Shown: in pieces, positions 6,851 through 14,995 of the stretch | Numbering within the stretch: position 1 is the first letter of the stretch | How the letters are laid out: each line of letters starts with the position of its first letter | The notes under the pieces: model-generated | The model's input: only the letters and a program-made list of their open reading frames with translations | The model's database searches: none | Told to the model about the DNA's origin: nothing | Program-made: the position numbers and the translations under genes | From: CAZZKF01 sp964654995 | GTDB lineage: Bacteria; Pseudomonadota; Alphaproteobacteria; CAZZKF01 | NCBI GenBank assembly: GCA_964654995.1 | Contig: CAZZKF010000043.1 | Location: forward strand, 1 to 20,855 | Direction: 5' to 3' | Length of the DNA stretch: 20,855 nt

Positions 6851-7855
6851 ATGACACCAACCATGCGGGCGATGGTGTTTGAGGAACCGGGCAGGCCGCT
6901 GCGGGCGGTCGCGCGGCCTCGGCCCGCACCGCAGGACCACGAGCTTCTGATCCGGGTTCATGCCTGCGCTGTCTGCCGCACCGATCTGCACATCGTCGAC
7001 GGCGATCTCGCCCACCCCAAGCCCGACCTCATTCCCGGTCACGAGATCATCGGCACGGTGGTCGCGGCGGGTCCGGGAGCGGGGCGTTTCGCCATCGGTG
7101 CGCGCGTCGGCGTGCCCTGGCTGGGACGGACCTGCGGGCGCTGTCGCTACTGCCGCACGGGGCATGAAAACCTGTGCGATCACGCCCGCTTCACCGGCTA
7201 CGACCTGGACGGCGGGTTTGCCGAATACACCTGCGTACATGAGGACTACGCCTTCGCCATCCCTGAGCCCTATTCGGACCAGCAGGCGGCGCCCCTGATG
7301 TGCGCCGGGCTGATCGGCTATCGCTCGCTGGCGGTAGCCGGAGAGGCCCGCCGATTAGGCCTTTACGGCTTCGGGGCGGCCGCCCATATCATCGCCCAGG
7401 TCGCCGTCTATCAGGGCCGCGAGGTGTTCGCCTTCACCCGCGAGGGCGACACGACAAGCCAGGCCTTTGCCCGCGAGCTCGGCGCTGTCTGGGCCGGGGC
7501 GTCAACCGAGCGTCCTCCGGAAGAATTGGATGCCGCCATCATCTTTGCCCCCGTCGGCGCGCTGGTGCCGGCGGCACTCGAAGCCGTGCGCAAGGGCGGC
7601 GTGGTGGTCTGCGCCGGCATTCACATGAGCGACATTCCCGCCTTTGCCTATGAGCTGCTGTGGGGCGAGCGGGTCGTGCGTTCGGTCGCCAATCTGACCC
7701 GGGCCGACGGCGAGGCGTTTCTGGACATCGCGCCCAGGGTGCCGGTGCGCACCTCCACCCGTGCCTATGCGCTCGAAGAGGCCAATCGGGCGCTCGACGA
7801 TCTGCGCGCCGGGCGGATCAACGGCGCGGCGGTTCTGGTCAATCCGGACAATTGA
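6851..7855 (+). CDS. Zinc-dependent alcohol dehydrogenase, MDR superfamily (334 aa)
   Basis: It oxidises an alcohol or reduces an aldehyde with NAD(P); the substrate cannot be read from sequence. Catalytic zinc ligands appear as C42 (ACAVCRTDLH), H64 (PGHE) and C151 (PLMCAG). The structural zinc site is C95, C98, C101 and C109 (CGRCRYCRTGHENLC). The Rossmann turn is LYGFGAAAHI (G173-x-G175), followed by QGREVFAFTRE, a pattern I associate with the CAD2-like subgroup. Length is normal. ATG 6851 has AAAGGTG just upstream, and a second in-frame ATG at 6863 is less well placed. It starts 19 bp after the oxidoreductase stop, so the two are probably co-transcribed. An aldehyde or alcohol step related to aryl-pyruvate catabolism is possible (inference). 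Confidence 0.93.
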   Translation: MTPTMRAMVFEEPGRPLRAVARPRPAPQDHELLIRVHACAVCRTDLHIVDGDLAHPKPDLIPGHEIIGTVVAAGPGAGRFAIGARVGVPWLGRTCGRCRYCRTGHENLCDHARFTGYDLDGGFAEYTCVHEDYAFAIPEPYSDQQAAPLMCAGLIGYRSLAVAGEARRLGLYGFGAAAHIIAQVAVYQGREVFAFTREGDTTSQAFARELGAVWAGASTERPPEELDAAIIFAPVGALVPAALEAVRKGGVVVCAGIHMSDIPAFAYELLWGERVVRSVANLTRADGEAFLDIAPRVPVRTSTRAYALEEANRALDDLRAGRINGAAVLVNPDN

Positions 7856-7889
7856 TCGGCTCTGGCCGCCCGGGCCAGCCATCAAGTGC

Positions 7890-7918
7890 TTGGTCCGGCG
7901 GGGGAAAGGGCCTATATG
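7890..7918 (+). promoter_or_regulatory. Possible promoter of the TAXI receptor gene
   Basis: TTGGTC (7890-7895) and TATATG (7913-7918) are 17 bp apart in the 120-bp spacer. They match 3/6 and 4/6 of consensus. The predicted start gives a leader of about 50 nt. Confidence 0.4.
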
Positions 7919-7975
7919 TAGATCAAGGGGTTCGGGGGCGCCTCTTCCATTGGCCGGGAGGCCGGTGCCACGATC

Positions 7976-8995
7976 ATGACCATTACCGGACGCGCCATCC
8001 GCTGCCTGGCCGTTGCCGTATCGCTGGTTTTCGGCGCCTCGGCCGGCGCCCAGGAGCTCACCTATTTTCGCATCGGCACCGGCTCGACGGCGGGGACCTA
8101 TTTCGTCATCGGCGGGGCGCTGGCGCGTCTCATCAGCCAGCCGCCAGGCGCCAGTACCTGCCAGGAAGGCGGCCACTGCGGGGTGCCCGGGCTGATTGCC
8201 CTAGCCGAGGCCACCGACGGCTCGCTCGCCAATATCGAGGCGGTGGCCGCCGGCCGGCTTGAAAGCGCGCTGGCGCAGGGCGATCTGGTCTATCGCGCTT
8301 TTCGCGGCGAAGGCCCGTTCCGCCGCTCCGGCCCGCACCGGAACCTGCGGGTGATTGCCCATTTGTATCCCGAAAGCGTACATGTCGTGGTGCGCCGCGC
8401 CGCCGGCATCCGCTCGATCCGCAGCCTGCGCGGCAAACGGGTGTCATTGGATCGCCGCGATTCCGGGACCTATGCCGACGCGGTGATCGTGCTCCGGGCC
8501 TTCGGCCTGCGCGAGACCAATTTCATCGCCCGCTATCTCGAACAGAACCGGGCGGTGGACGCCATGCTCGCCGGCAAGCTGGACGCGTTCTTCTTCGTCG
8601 GCGGCTATCCGGCCTCGGGCATTGCCGATCTCGCGGCCCGCGGCGTCATCGATCTGTTGCCGATCAAGGGGGCCCGGGCGGCCCGCGCAATGGCCCGCTA
8701 TCCGTTTTTCCTCAAGGACGAGATTCCGGCCGGCACCTATCCCGGGATCGACGCGGTCAAGACGCTCAGTGTCGGCGCCCAGTGGATCGTCGGCGCCGAG
8801 GTTGACGAGGACCGCGTCTATGCGATCACCCGCGCCCTGTGGAACCCGGCCAACCGCCGCATTCTCGAGGACGCCCACCCGGCGGCACGGCGCATTCGCC
8901 TGGAAAGCGCACTCGATGGTGTCACCATTCCTTTGCATCCCGGGGCCGAGCGCTTCTACCGCGAGGCCGGGCTGATCGAAACCACCGGCCAATAG
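7976..8995 (+). CDS. TAXI family TRAP transporter solute-binding protein (339 aa)
   Basis: TAXI proteins are periplasmic receptors for TRAP transporters and work with a fused DctQM-type permease. The sequence has a signal peptide (about 1-26, cleavage near AGA-QE). The hallmark opening YFRIGTGSTAGTYFVIGGAL follows, then NLRVIAHLYPESVHVVVR, a LRGKRVSLDRRDSGTYADA segment, and DAFFFVGGYPASGIADLA. Length is typical. The ligand is unknown; dicarboxylates or glutamate-like compounds are documented for the family. No TRAP permease gene occurs in the window, so the receptor is an orphan here. A GGGAGG lies 14 nt before the ATG, longer than usual spacing, but no better in-frame start is visible. Confidence 0.93.
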   Translation: MTITGRAIRCLAVAVSLVFGASAGAQELTYFRIGTGSTAGTYFVIGGALARLISQPPGASTCQEGGHCGVPGLIALAEATDGSLANIEAVAAGRLESALAQGDLVYRAFRGEGPFRRSGPHRNLRVIAHLYPESVHVVVRRAAGIRSIRSLRGKRVSLDRRDSGTYADAVIVLRAFGLRETNFIARYLEQNRAVDAMLAGKLDAFFFVGGYPASGIADLAARGVIDLLPIKGARAARAMARYPFFLKDEIPAGTYPGIDAVKTLSVGAQWIVGAEVDEDRVYAITRALWNPANRRILEDAHPAARRIRLESALDGVTIPLHPGAERFYREAGLIETTGQ

Positions 8996-9084
8996 CCGGA
9001 CTGCCGCGGGCATGGCATCTTTTCCCCGGCGCCGGCCTCGGATAGAGTGCCGGGACTGTTTCCCGGCGGTCGCGAGGATGCCTG

Positions 9085-10506
9085 ATGATCCCCTTTCTTG
9101 TCACTGAATCTCCCCCGGACGCGGTTCCGATCTGGCCCGTCGCGGAAGAGGATTTCGAGGCCTGGTGTGCCGCCCGATCGCGCACCCTGCGCACCTGGGT
9201 CGAGGCCTCGGGCTTTCGCCCGGACCGGTTCAGGCACCTGTGCCTGCCCGGTGAAGACGGTCAGCTGGCCGGCGTCATTCTCGGCCTCGGTGGCGGCGGC
9301 GAGGCGCTTGGCGATCCCTGGGTCTATGCCGGACTTCCGCAGGACTTGCCGCCCGGCACCTATCGCATCGAAGCGGCGTTGGATGGGCATGCTGCAACCC
9401 TGGCGGCGCTGGGCTGGGCGCTCGGCACCTATCGCTATCGCCGTTACAAGTCGGACGCGCCGGACCGAGAACCGGCGACGCTGGTGATTCCGGAGGCGGC
9501 GGACGCCGGCCATGTCGAGCGCACGGCCGCGGCCATCTTCCTGGTGCGCGATCTGATCAACACGCCGGCCGGCGACATGGGGCCGGAGCAACTGGCGGCG
9601 GCCGCACAGGAACTGGCGGCGGGCTTTGGCGCCGCGTGCGAGATTATTGACGGTGTCCGGCTTGAACGCGAGTTTCCGGCGATCCATGCGGTCGGAAAGG
9701 GCAGCCCGCGGGCGCCACGTCTGATCGATCTGCGCTGGGGGGAAGGCAATGCGCCGCGGCTCACCCTGGTCGGCAAGGGGGTGTGTTTCGATTCCGGCGG
9801 GCTCGACATCAAGCCGGCATCCGCCATGCAGCTCATGAAAAAGGACATGGGCGGGGCGGCGCACGCGCTGGGGCTGGCGCGGATGGTGATGGCGGCGGAT
9901 CTGCCGGTGCACTTGCGGGTCCTGATCCCGGCGGTGGAAAACAGCGTCTCGGGCGCCGCCTATCGCCCCGGCGATGTGATCGCAACCCGAAAAGGACTGC
10001 GGGTCGAGATCGGCAATACCGATGCCGAAGGCCGGCTGGTGCTGGCCGACGCGCTGGCCTTCGGTGATGAAGAGGCGCCTGACCTGTTGATCGATCTGGC
10101 GACGCTCACCGGCGCCGCCCGGGTGGCGCTGGGGACCGATCTGCCGGCGCTGTTTACCGATGACTCTGAGCTTGCCGATGCCCTGGCGCAAGCCGGCCGG
10201 CGCGAAGTCGATCCGCTGTGGCGCCTGCCCCTGTGGACGCCCTATGCGGAAGGCCTGGACAGCAAGATCGCCGACATCGGCAATGTCACACAGGATGGCT
10301 TTGCCGGGGCGATCACCGCGGCCCTGTTCCTCAAGCGCTTTGTCGACAAGGCGGCGGCCTGGGCGCATCTCGACATCTACGGCTGGAACCGCAAGGACCG
10401 CCCGGGTCGCCCGACCGGCGGCGAAGCGATGGCCCTGCGCGCCCTGTTTGCGGCTCTGCGTGCGCGCTTCGGCGAACGCGATGCAGACGATGGCGGTTCG
10501 GGATGA
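9085..10506 (+). CDS. Leucyl aminopeptidase family protein, peptidase M17 (473 aa)
   Basis: M17 enzymes are two-metal cytosolic aminopeptidases that release N-terminal residues from peptides. The catalytic domain contains VGKGVCFDSGGLDIKPASAM (K231, D236), MKKDMGGAAH, and the family signature NTDAEGRL at 311-318 (D313, E315, R317). LATLTGA and the C-terminal PTGGEAMALRALF are also present. The N-terminal domain is divergent, as usual. The start at 9085 has a GAGG at about 9073-9076. The stop overlaps the start of the next gene as ATGA, indicating translational coupling with the NlpC/P60 protein. That pairing suggests a role in degrading cell-wall-derived or imported peptides (inference). Confidence 0.95.
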   Translation: MIPFLVTESPPDAVPIWPVAEEDFEAWCAARSRTLRTWVEASGFRPDRFRHLCLPGEDGQLAGVILGLGGGGEALGDPWVYAGLPQDLPPGTYRIEAALDGHAATLAALGWALGTYRYRRYKSDAPDREPATLVIPEAADAGHVERTAAAIFLVRDLINTPAGDMGPEQLAAAAQELAAGFGAACEIIDGVRLEREFPAIHAVGKGSPRAPRLIDLRWGEGNAPRLTLVGKGVCFDSGGLDIKPASAMQLMKKDMGGAAHALGLARMVMAADLPVHLRVLIPAVENSVSGAAYRPGDVIATRKGLRVEIGNTDAEGRLVLADALAFGDEEAPDLLIDLATLTGAARVALGTDLPALFTDDSELADALAQAGRREVDPLWRLPLWTPYAEGLDSKIADIGNVTQDGFAGAITAALFLKRFVDKAAAWAHLDIYGWNRKDRPGRPTGGEAMALRALFAALRARFGERDADDGGSG

Positions 10507-11369
10507 GCGATGCCGGCTTCGATCCCCGCATCACGCCGGCGCGGCCCGATCTTGCCGCCGCGCATCTGGCCGGGCGTATCGAGGCCGAACGCTATGTGAA
10601 GGGTGAGACCCTTGCGGTTTGCGCCTCGCTTGCACCTGTGCGGGCCGAGCCGGTTACGGACGCCGCGCAGGTCAGCGAGCTGCTGTTCGGCCAGCGCTTC
10701 ATCGTTTACGAGCAAAAGGACGGCTGGGCCTGGGGGCAGGGCGAACACGACCAGTACGTCGGCTATGTGCAGGCGGACGCGCTGACCCGGGCAGAGAATG
10801 ACCCCAGCCACCAGGTCCGGGCGCTTTTCAGCCACATCTACACCCGGCCCGACGTCAAATCGATGCCGTGCATGTGCATCAGCATGGGCAGCCGTCTGTG
10901 CCTCGATCCCGAGGGCGGGGAAAACGGCTTTCTGCCAGAGACCGGCGGCGGCTGGATTTTTGCCGGCCATGTGGCGCCACTTGATGAGCCGGAGCCCGAC
11001 TATGTCGCCACCGCTGCCCGGCTTGTCGGCGTGCCTTACCTGTGGGGCGGGGTGAGCGCCTTCGGGCTCGACTGCTCAGGGCTGGTGCAGCGGGTGCTGG
11101 CGCTGGCCGGCCTGTGTGTGCCGCGCGACAGCGACCAGCAGGCCGCCGCCATCGGCCGCGCCGTCGAACCGCTTCCCGGGCCCGGCGCCTTGCGCCGTGG
11201 GGACCTGGTGTTTTTCCCGGGCCATGTCGGCATCATGCGCGACGCCGAGAGGCTGATCCATGCCAATGCCCGGTGCATGATGGTCACCATCGATCCGCTG
11301 GCCGAGGTCATCGAGCAAATTGCGCGCACCGAAGCGCAGCCGGTCACGGCCGTGCGCCGCCTCGATTGA
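10503..11369 (+). CDS. NlpC/P60 family cysteine endopeptidase with N-terminal SH3-like region (288 aa)
   Basis: NlpC/P60 enzymes cleave peptide bonds in peptidoglycan stems, usually between D-Glu and the diamino acid. The catalytic domain is C-terminal: VPYLWGGVSAFGLDCSGLVQ carries the nucleophile C191, GHVGIM gives H241, and HAN gives H253. The first about 150 residues resemble bacterial SH3 modules (LLFGQRFIVYEQKDGWAWGQ, then GYVQADAL, and a second set ending GWIFAGHV). No signal peptide is evident, which fits a cytoplasmic enzyme acting on recycled or imported muropeptides, as in YkfC-like proteins (inference). The start overlaps the aminopeptidase stop (ATGA at 10503-10506). The longer open frame from 10218 was rejected because it lies inside the aminopeptidase gene. 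Confidence 0.93.
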   Translation: MSDAGFDPRITPARPDLAAAHLAGRIEAERYVKGETLAVCASLAPVRAEPVTDAAQVSELLFGQRFIVYEQKDGWAWGQGEHDQYVGYVQADALTRAENDPSHQVRALFSHIYTRPDVKSMPCMCISMGSRLCLDPEGGENGFLPETGGGWIFAGHVAPLDEPEPDYVATAARLVGVPYLWGGVSAFGLDCSGLVQRVLALAGLCVPRDSDQQAAAIGRAVEPLPGPGALRRGDLVFFPGHVGIMRDAERLIHANARCMMVTIDPLAEVIEQIARTEAQPVTAVRRLD

Positions 11370-11391
11370 GACGGTACCGGGCACGCACGGG

Positions 11392-13215
11392 TCAGGCCGC
11401 CTTGGTCTCGATCCAGGCGTTGACCACTTCTTCCAGCATACTGAGCGGCATCGGGCCGCCGGAGAGAACGACATCGTGGAATTCGCGGATATCGAACCGC
11501 TCGCCAAGCCGCCGGCGAGCGGTCTCGCGCAGCTCGAGGATCTTGCGCATGCCGATTTTGTAGGCGGTGGCCTGGCCGGGCATGACGAAATAGCGCTCGA
11601 TCGCCTTGGTGGCGTCACTTTCGCTGTACGGCGTGTTGGCGACCAGATACTTGATCGCCTTCTCGCGACTCCAGCGGCGCGCATGAATGCCGGTGTCGAC
11701 GACCAGCCGCGTGGCCCGCCACAGCTCCCCGGCAAGGCGGCCGAAATCGGAATAGGGATCATCGTAAAACCCGATTTCCTTGGCCAGATATTCGGCGTAC
11801 AGCCCCCAGCCTTCGGTATAGGCGGTAAAGCCCGCGAACTTGCGGAAGCTCGGCAGATCCGTCTGTTCGATCTGCAGGGCCCGTTGCATGTGATGGCCGG
11901 GCAGGCCCTCGTGGAAGGCCAGCGCCTCGATGCCATAGGTCGGCATCGCCGACATGTCGGAGAGATTGACGTAATAGACGCCGGGGCGCGAGCCGTCGGG
12001 CGCCGGCATCCAGTAGAACGCCCGCCCCGCCGATTTTTCACGGAACGCCTCGACCCGTTTGACCACCAGATCGGCCTTCGGCGTGTGCGCGAACACCGTT
12101 GGCAGCTTCGCCTTCATCGCCGCGATCACCGCCTTTGTGCGTTCCAGATAGGCGGTGCGTCCCTGTTCGTCGTCGGGCAGGTAAAAGCGCGGATCGGTGC
12201 GCATGAAGGTGAAGAAATCGCGCAGCGAGCCGGCAAAGCCGACCCGCGCCATGATCGCCCGCATCTCATCCTGAATGCGGGCCACTTCGGCCAGGCCGTA
12301 TTCGTGAATCTCGTCGGCGCTCAAGTCCGTGGTGGTCATGTCCTTGAGGCGCTGGCGGTAGAAACGGGCGCCGTCGGGCAGGGCCCAGACGCCGTTGTTG
12401 CCTTTTGCCTGTTGCTGCAGCTCGCGCAGGTATGCGATCAGCTTGCGGTAGGCCGGCGCAACCGCCGTCTCGAGCGCCGCCGTGGCACCGTCGACAAGCC
12501 GCTGACGGCTCGCCGCATCGATCTTCAGTGTGGCGACCTTGGCGCGGAAATCGGCGAGCAGGGCGCTGTCGGTGCCGGAGTCGTCGAACGGCGCGCCGCG
12601 CAGCATGTTTTCCGAGTCCCGCAGGGCATGGGCGAACACGAATGCGGGCGGCACGATGCCTTTCTGCGCCCGCATCTCGAGCCCGTCGATAATCTGATCC
12701 ATCAGTCCGGCGACACCGTTGAGCCGGGCGATATAGGCCTTGGCGTCGGCTTCCGAATCGATGCGATGGAAGTTGATGAGAAAGGCCGGAATGCGCGATT
12801 GCCAGCCGCGCATCTGGTTGATCGGGTAATTGTGAAAGCGGAATTCGAAGTCGGCGAGCTTGCGCTCCGCCTCATATTCGAACAGGCGGTAGCTGAGACG
12901 CGCCGCCGGGTCCAGACGATCGATATCAAATTCGCTGTGCAATCGCTCCAGGTCCTGGCGCACCAGGGCGATGTCTTCGATGGCCTTGGCATCCGACAGA
13001 TCGTCCCATTTGTCGTAGTCGGTCTTGCGGCCCAGAACCGTCTGGCGCATCGGTGAGCGCGCCAGGTCGCGCTCGAAACTGTCCTCGAAAAAGGCGGCGA
13101 GGCGGGCCGATTCGGATGCCTCGGGCTCGGCCCTGTCGGTCGGCGCATCGCAGGCCGAGAGGGTGAACGCCAGGGACAGCGCCCCGGCGACGACAAATCT
13201 CTGCCAAAGGGTCAT
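11392..13215 (-). CDS. DUF885 family putative metallopeptidase, lipoprotein (607 aa)
   Basis: The start MTLWQRFVVAG leads into a lipoprotein signal with lipobox LSAC at about residues 21-24, so the mature protein is probably lipid-anchored facing the periplasm. The family motif HEGLPGHH begins at residue 435 and is followed by FTAYTEGWGLYAEYLA. These are the metal-site-like elements of DUF885 proteins. Also present are YPINQMRGWQSRIP and AFYWMPAPDGSRPGVYYVNL. Length (about 600 aa) is normal. ATG 13215 is preceded by AAGGAT with good spacing; the open frame upstream to 13263 lacks the signal context. It lies 52 bp downstream of the cytochrome c gene on the same strand, and converges on the NlpC/P60 gene across 22 bp. 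The substrate is not known to me. Confidence 0.9.
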   Translation of the reverse strand: MTLWQRFVVAGALSLAFTLSACDAPTDRAEPEASESARLAAFFEDSFERDLARSPMRQTVLGRKTDYDKWDDLSDAKAIEDIALVRQDLERLHSEFDIDRLDPAARLSYRLFEYEAERKLADFEFRFHNYPINQMRGWQSRIPAFLINFHRIDSEADAKAYIARLNGVAGLMDQIIDGLEMRAQKGIVPPAFVFAHALRDSENMLRGAPFDDSGTDSALLADFRAKVATLKIDAASRQRLVDGATAALETAVAPAYRKLIAYLRELQQQAKGNNGVWALPDGARFYRQRLKDMTTTDLSADEIHEYGLAEVARIQDEMRAIMARVGFAGSLRDFFTFMRTDPRFYLPDDEQGRTAYLERTKAVIAAMKAKLPTVFAHTPKADLVVKRVEAFREKSAGRAFYWMPAPDGSRPGVYYVNLSDMSAMPTYGIEALAFHEGLPGHHMQRALQIEQTDLPSFRKFAGFTAYTEGWGLYAEYLAKEIGFYDDPYSDFGRLAGELWRATRLVVDTGIHARRWSREKAIKYLVANTPYSESDATKAIERYFVMPGQATAYKIGMRKILELRETARRRLGERFDIREFHDVVLSGGPMPLSMLEEVVNAWIETKAA

Positions 13216-13267
13216 GGGATATCCTTGCCGATGATGGCTGCAGGCGCTTGCGGCGCCGGGCAACCGG

Positions 13268-13924
13268 TCAGTCGCTGAGCGACTTGAGATAGGCGATCAG
13301 TGCCGCCCGGTCGGCTTCCTTCTTGATGCCGGCAAACGTCATCTTGGTGCCGGGAATGAACCCGCGCGGGTTCTCGAGCCAGCGATCCAGCGCCTCTTCG
13401 TCCCAGACTCCGCCGTGTCCGGCCAGGGCGGATGAATATTTGAATCCTTGCCGCCCGGCCACCGGCGCTCCGACAATGTTCCACAGGTTGGGTCCCACCC
13501 GGTTCTTGCCGCCCTTGTCCTTGGTGTGGCAGGACGCGCATTTGCGGTACAACTTCGCACCGGCCTCGGGCGATGCCGTGGCCACCAGGGCGGCGATGCT
13601 TGTGGTGGCCGGCGCCGCGTCTGGTGCGTCCAGGGCCTCGGTCACCACGGCCGTGGCCGTGTTGGCAGTTGCCGTCGCATCCGTGGCGACCTCTGCGGCT
13701 GCGGCCGCCGGTTCCGGGGAACCGGCCGGCTCGACGGCAGTTTCCTCGGTGGCGGCCTCGGCGACAGTCGTTGCCGATTCTTCTTCCGGTTCGGCGACCG
13801 GATAAACGTTCCTGGCCAGCGGCTCGGGACGGACCAGCGCGTCGGCCAGATTGTTGATGACAATCAGCAGCAGAATGGTCAGCAAGAACGCGCCGATGAT
13901 CTTGTTCAGTTCGAATTTATCCAA
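13268..13924 (-). CDS. cycM: Membrane-anchored class I cytochrome c, CycM-like (218 aa)
   Basis: CycM-type cytochromes pass electrons from the bc1 complex to terminal oxidases on the periplasmic side. An N-terminal anchor (about 8-28, IIGAFLLTILLLIVINNLAD) is followed by a roughly 85-residue linker very rich in Ala, Thr, Val and Glu (about 45-115). The heme domain has CASCH (C129, C132, H133), VGPNLWNIVG, the axial Met in GTKMTFAG (M195), and a C-terminal helix ALIAYLKSLSD. The start is TTG at 13924-13922, supported by a strong GGGAGGGTAAGGG upstream and by the MDKFELNKIIGA N-terminus usual for this family. It is divergent from pheA, an arrangement I recall in other alphaproteobacteria, often with kdsB in between; kdsB is absent here. 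Confidence 0.92.
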   Translation of the reverse strand: MDKFELNKIIGAFLLTILLLIVINNLADALVRPEPLARNVYPVAEPEEESATTVAEAATEETAVEPAGSPEPAAAAAEVATDATATANTATAVVTEALDAPDAAPATTSIAALVATASPEAGAKLYRKCASCHTKDKGGKNRVGPNLWNIVGAPVAGRQGFKYSSALAGHGGVWDEEALDRWLENPRGFIPGTKMTFAGIKKEADRAALIAYLKSLSD

Positions 13925-13973
13925 GACCCTTACCCTCCCTCAGGCACATGGCTCGCCATGCCGGTTGGCGGAG

Positions 13974-14001
13974 ATTATCCGGTTCCTCGCAGTTTTCGCA
14001 A
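13974..14001 (-). promoter_or_regulatory. Predicted promoter of the cytochrome c gene
   Basis: On the minus strand, TTGCGA (plus 13996-14001) and GATAAT (plus 13974-13979) are 16 bp apart, matching 4/6 and 5/6 of consensus. The predicted start leaves a leader of about 43 nt before the TTG start codon. Confidence 0.45.
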
Positions 14002-14059
14002 GCCGATATCGCGTCTTTCCGGGGCAATCGGTGTGTAGCGAAGCGGGCTGTGGGCAACG

Positions 14060-14088
14060 TTGACAGGGCGCGGTCCGGGACGGATACT
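14060..14088 (+). promoter_or_regulatory. pheA: Predicted promoter of pheA
   Basis: A perfect TTGACA (14060-14065) and GATACT (14083-14088, 4/6) are spaced by exactly 17 bp. The predicted start near 14095 gives a leader of about 37 nt. The motif lies in the 207-bp divergent spacer with the cytochrome gene. Confidence 0.6.
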
Positions 14089-14131
14089 CCCGGCGGCCGT
14101 CGCCAGGGGCGGCCGGCACCGGAGCCTGGGC

Positions 14132-14992
14132 ATGACCACACCGTCACCCGAAAACACCATCGCGTTTCAGGGCGAGCCGGGGGCCTATTCGCACCTGGCG
14201 TGTCGCACCGCCTTTCCCGACATGACGGCGGTGCCGTGCCCGACGTTCGAGGACACCTTCGCCCAGGTCGAGCAGGGCCTCGCGCGCCTCGCCATGATCC
14301 CGATCGAGAATTCGGTGGCCGGCCGGGTGGCCGACAATCACCATCTGCTGCCGCGCTCCAACCTGCACATCGTGGCCGAGCATTTTCAGCGGGTGAATCA
14401 TCATCTTCTCGCCGTCAAGGGCGCGAGCATCGAGCAGTTGCGCGAGGTCCACAGCCATGTCGAGGCCCTGGGGCAGTGCCGGGCGCTGATCCGTGAGCTG
14501 GGTTTGACGGCCAAGGTCGAGGCCGATACCGCCGGTGCCGCCCGCCATGTCGCCGAGCTCAACGATCCGAGCGTTGCCGCCATCGCCTCGGAACTGGCCG
14601 GCGAGATTTACGGGCTTGAGTCGCTGAAGGTCGGGGTCGAGGATGCCGCCCACAACACCACCCGCTTTGTCGTCATGGCCCGCGAGCCGGTGGACCCGGG
14701 GCCTGACGATGGTCCGACCATGGTCACCTTCGTCTTCCGGGTGCGCAACGTGCCGGCGGCCCTGTACAAGGCGCTGGGCGGCTTCGCCACCAACGGCGTC
14801 AACATGACCAAGCTGGAAAGCTATCAGCTCGAGGGTGAATTCTACGCCTCGCAGTTCTATGTCGACATCGAAGGCCATCCCTCGCAGCGCCCGGTGCGCC
14901 TCGCCCTCGAAGAGCTCGAATTCTTCACCCGCGAGCTCAAGATCCTCGGCGTCTACCCCCAGCACCCCTACCGCCAGCGCTTCAAGGAATAG
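14132..14992 (+). CDS. pheA: Prephenate dehydratase (286 aa)
   Basis: It converts prephenate to phenylpyruvate, the committed step to phenylalanine, in the cytoplasm. The two-lobed catalytic domain starts IAFQGEPGAYSHLA, with IPIENSVAGRVADNHHLL in the first lobe. The catalytic NTTRFVV motif carries T176, T177 and R178. A C-terminal ACT domain (about 190-275) contains GGFATNGVNMTKLESYQLEG and FYVDIEGH. The ESRP motif that contacts Phe in many PheA proteins reads ESYQ here, which I believe is the usual alphaproteobacterial form. There is no chorismate mutase fusion, and length is normal. ATG 14132 has GGAG 7 nt upstream; the upstream in-frame TTG at 14060 is the -35 box. The stop is 3 bp from the nudC stop (convergent). 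Confidence 0.95.
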   Translation: MTTPSPENTIAFQGEPGAYSHLACRTAFPDMTAVPCPTFEDTFAQVEQGLARLAMIPIENSVAGRVADNHHLLPRSNLHIVAEHFQRVNHHLLAVKGASIEQLREVHSHVEALGQCRALIRELGLTAKVEADTAGAARHVAELNDPSVAAIASELAGEIYGLESLKVGVEDAAHNTTRFVVMAREPVDPGPDDGPTMVTFVFRVRNVPAALYKALGGFATNGVNMTKLESYQLEGEFYASQFYVDIEGHPSQRPVRLALEELEFFTRELKILGVYPQHPYRQRFKE

Positions 14993-14995
14993 CGA

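Noticed and set aside
3991..6864. 957-codon open frame on the minus strand
   Set aside because: It is antisense to the oxidoreductase gene, a shadow of GC-rich codon bias; its translation is rich in Arg, Gly and Gln with no recognisable domain.
11320..13056. 578-codon plus-strand open frame
   Set aside because: It lies antisense to the DUF885 gene, which has a lipobox and clear family motifs.
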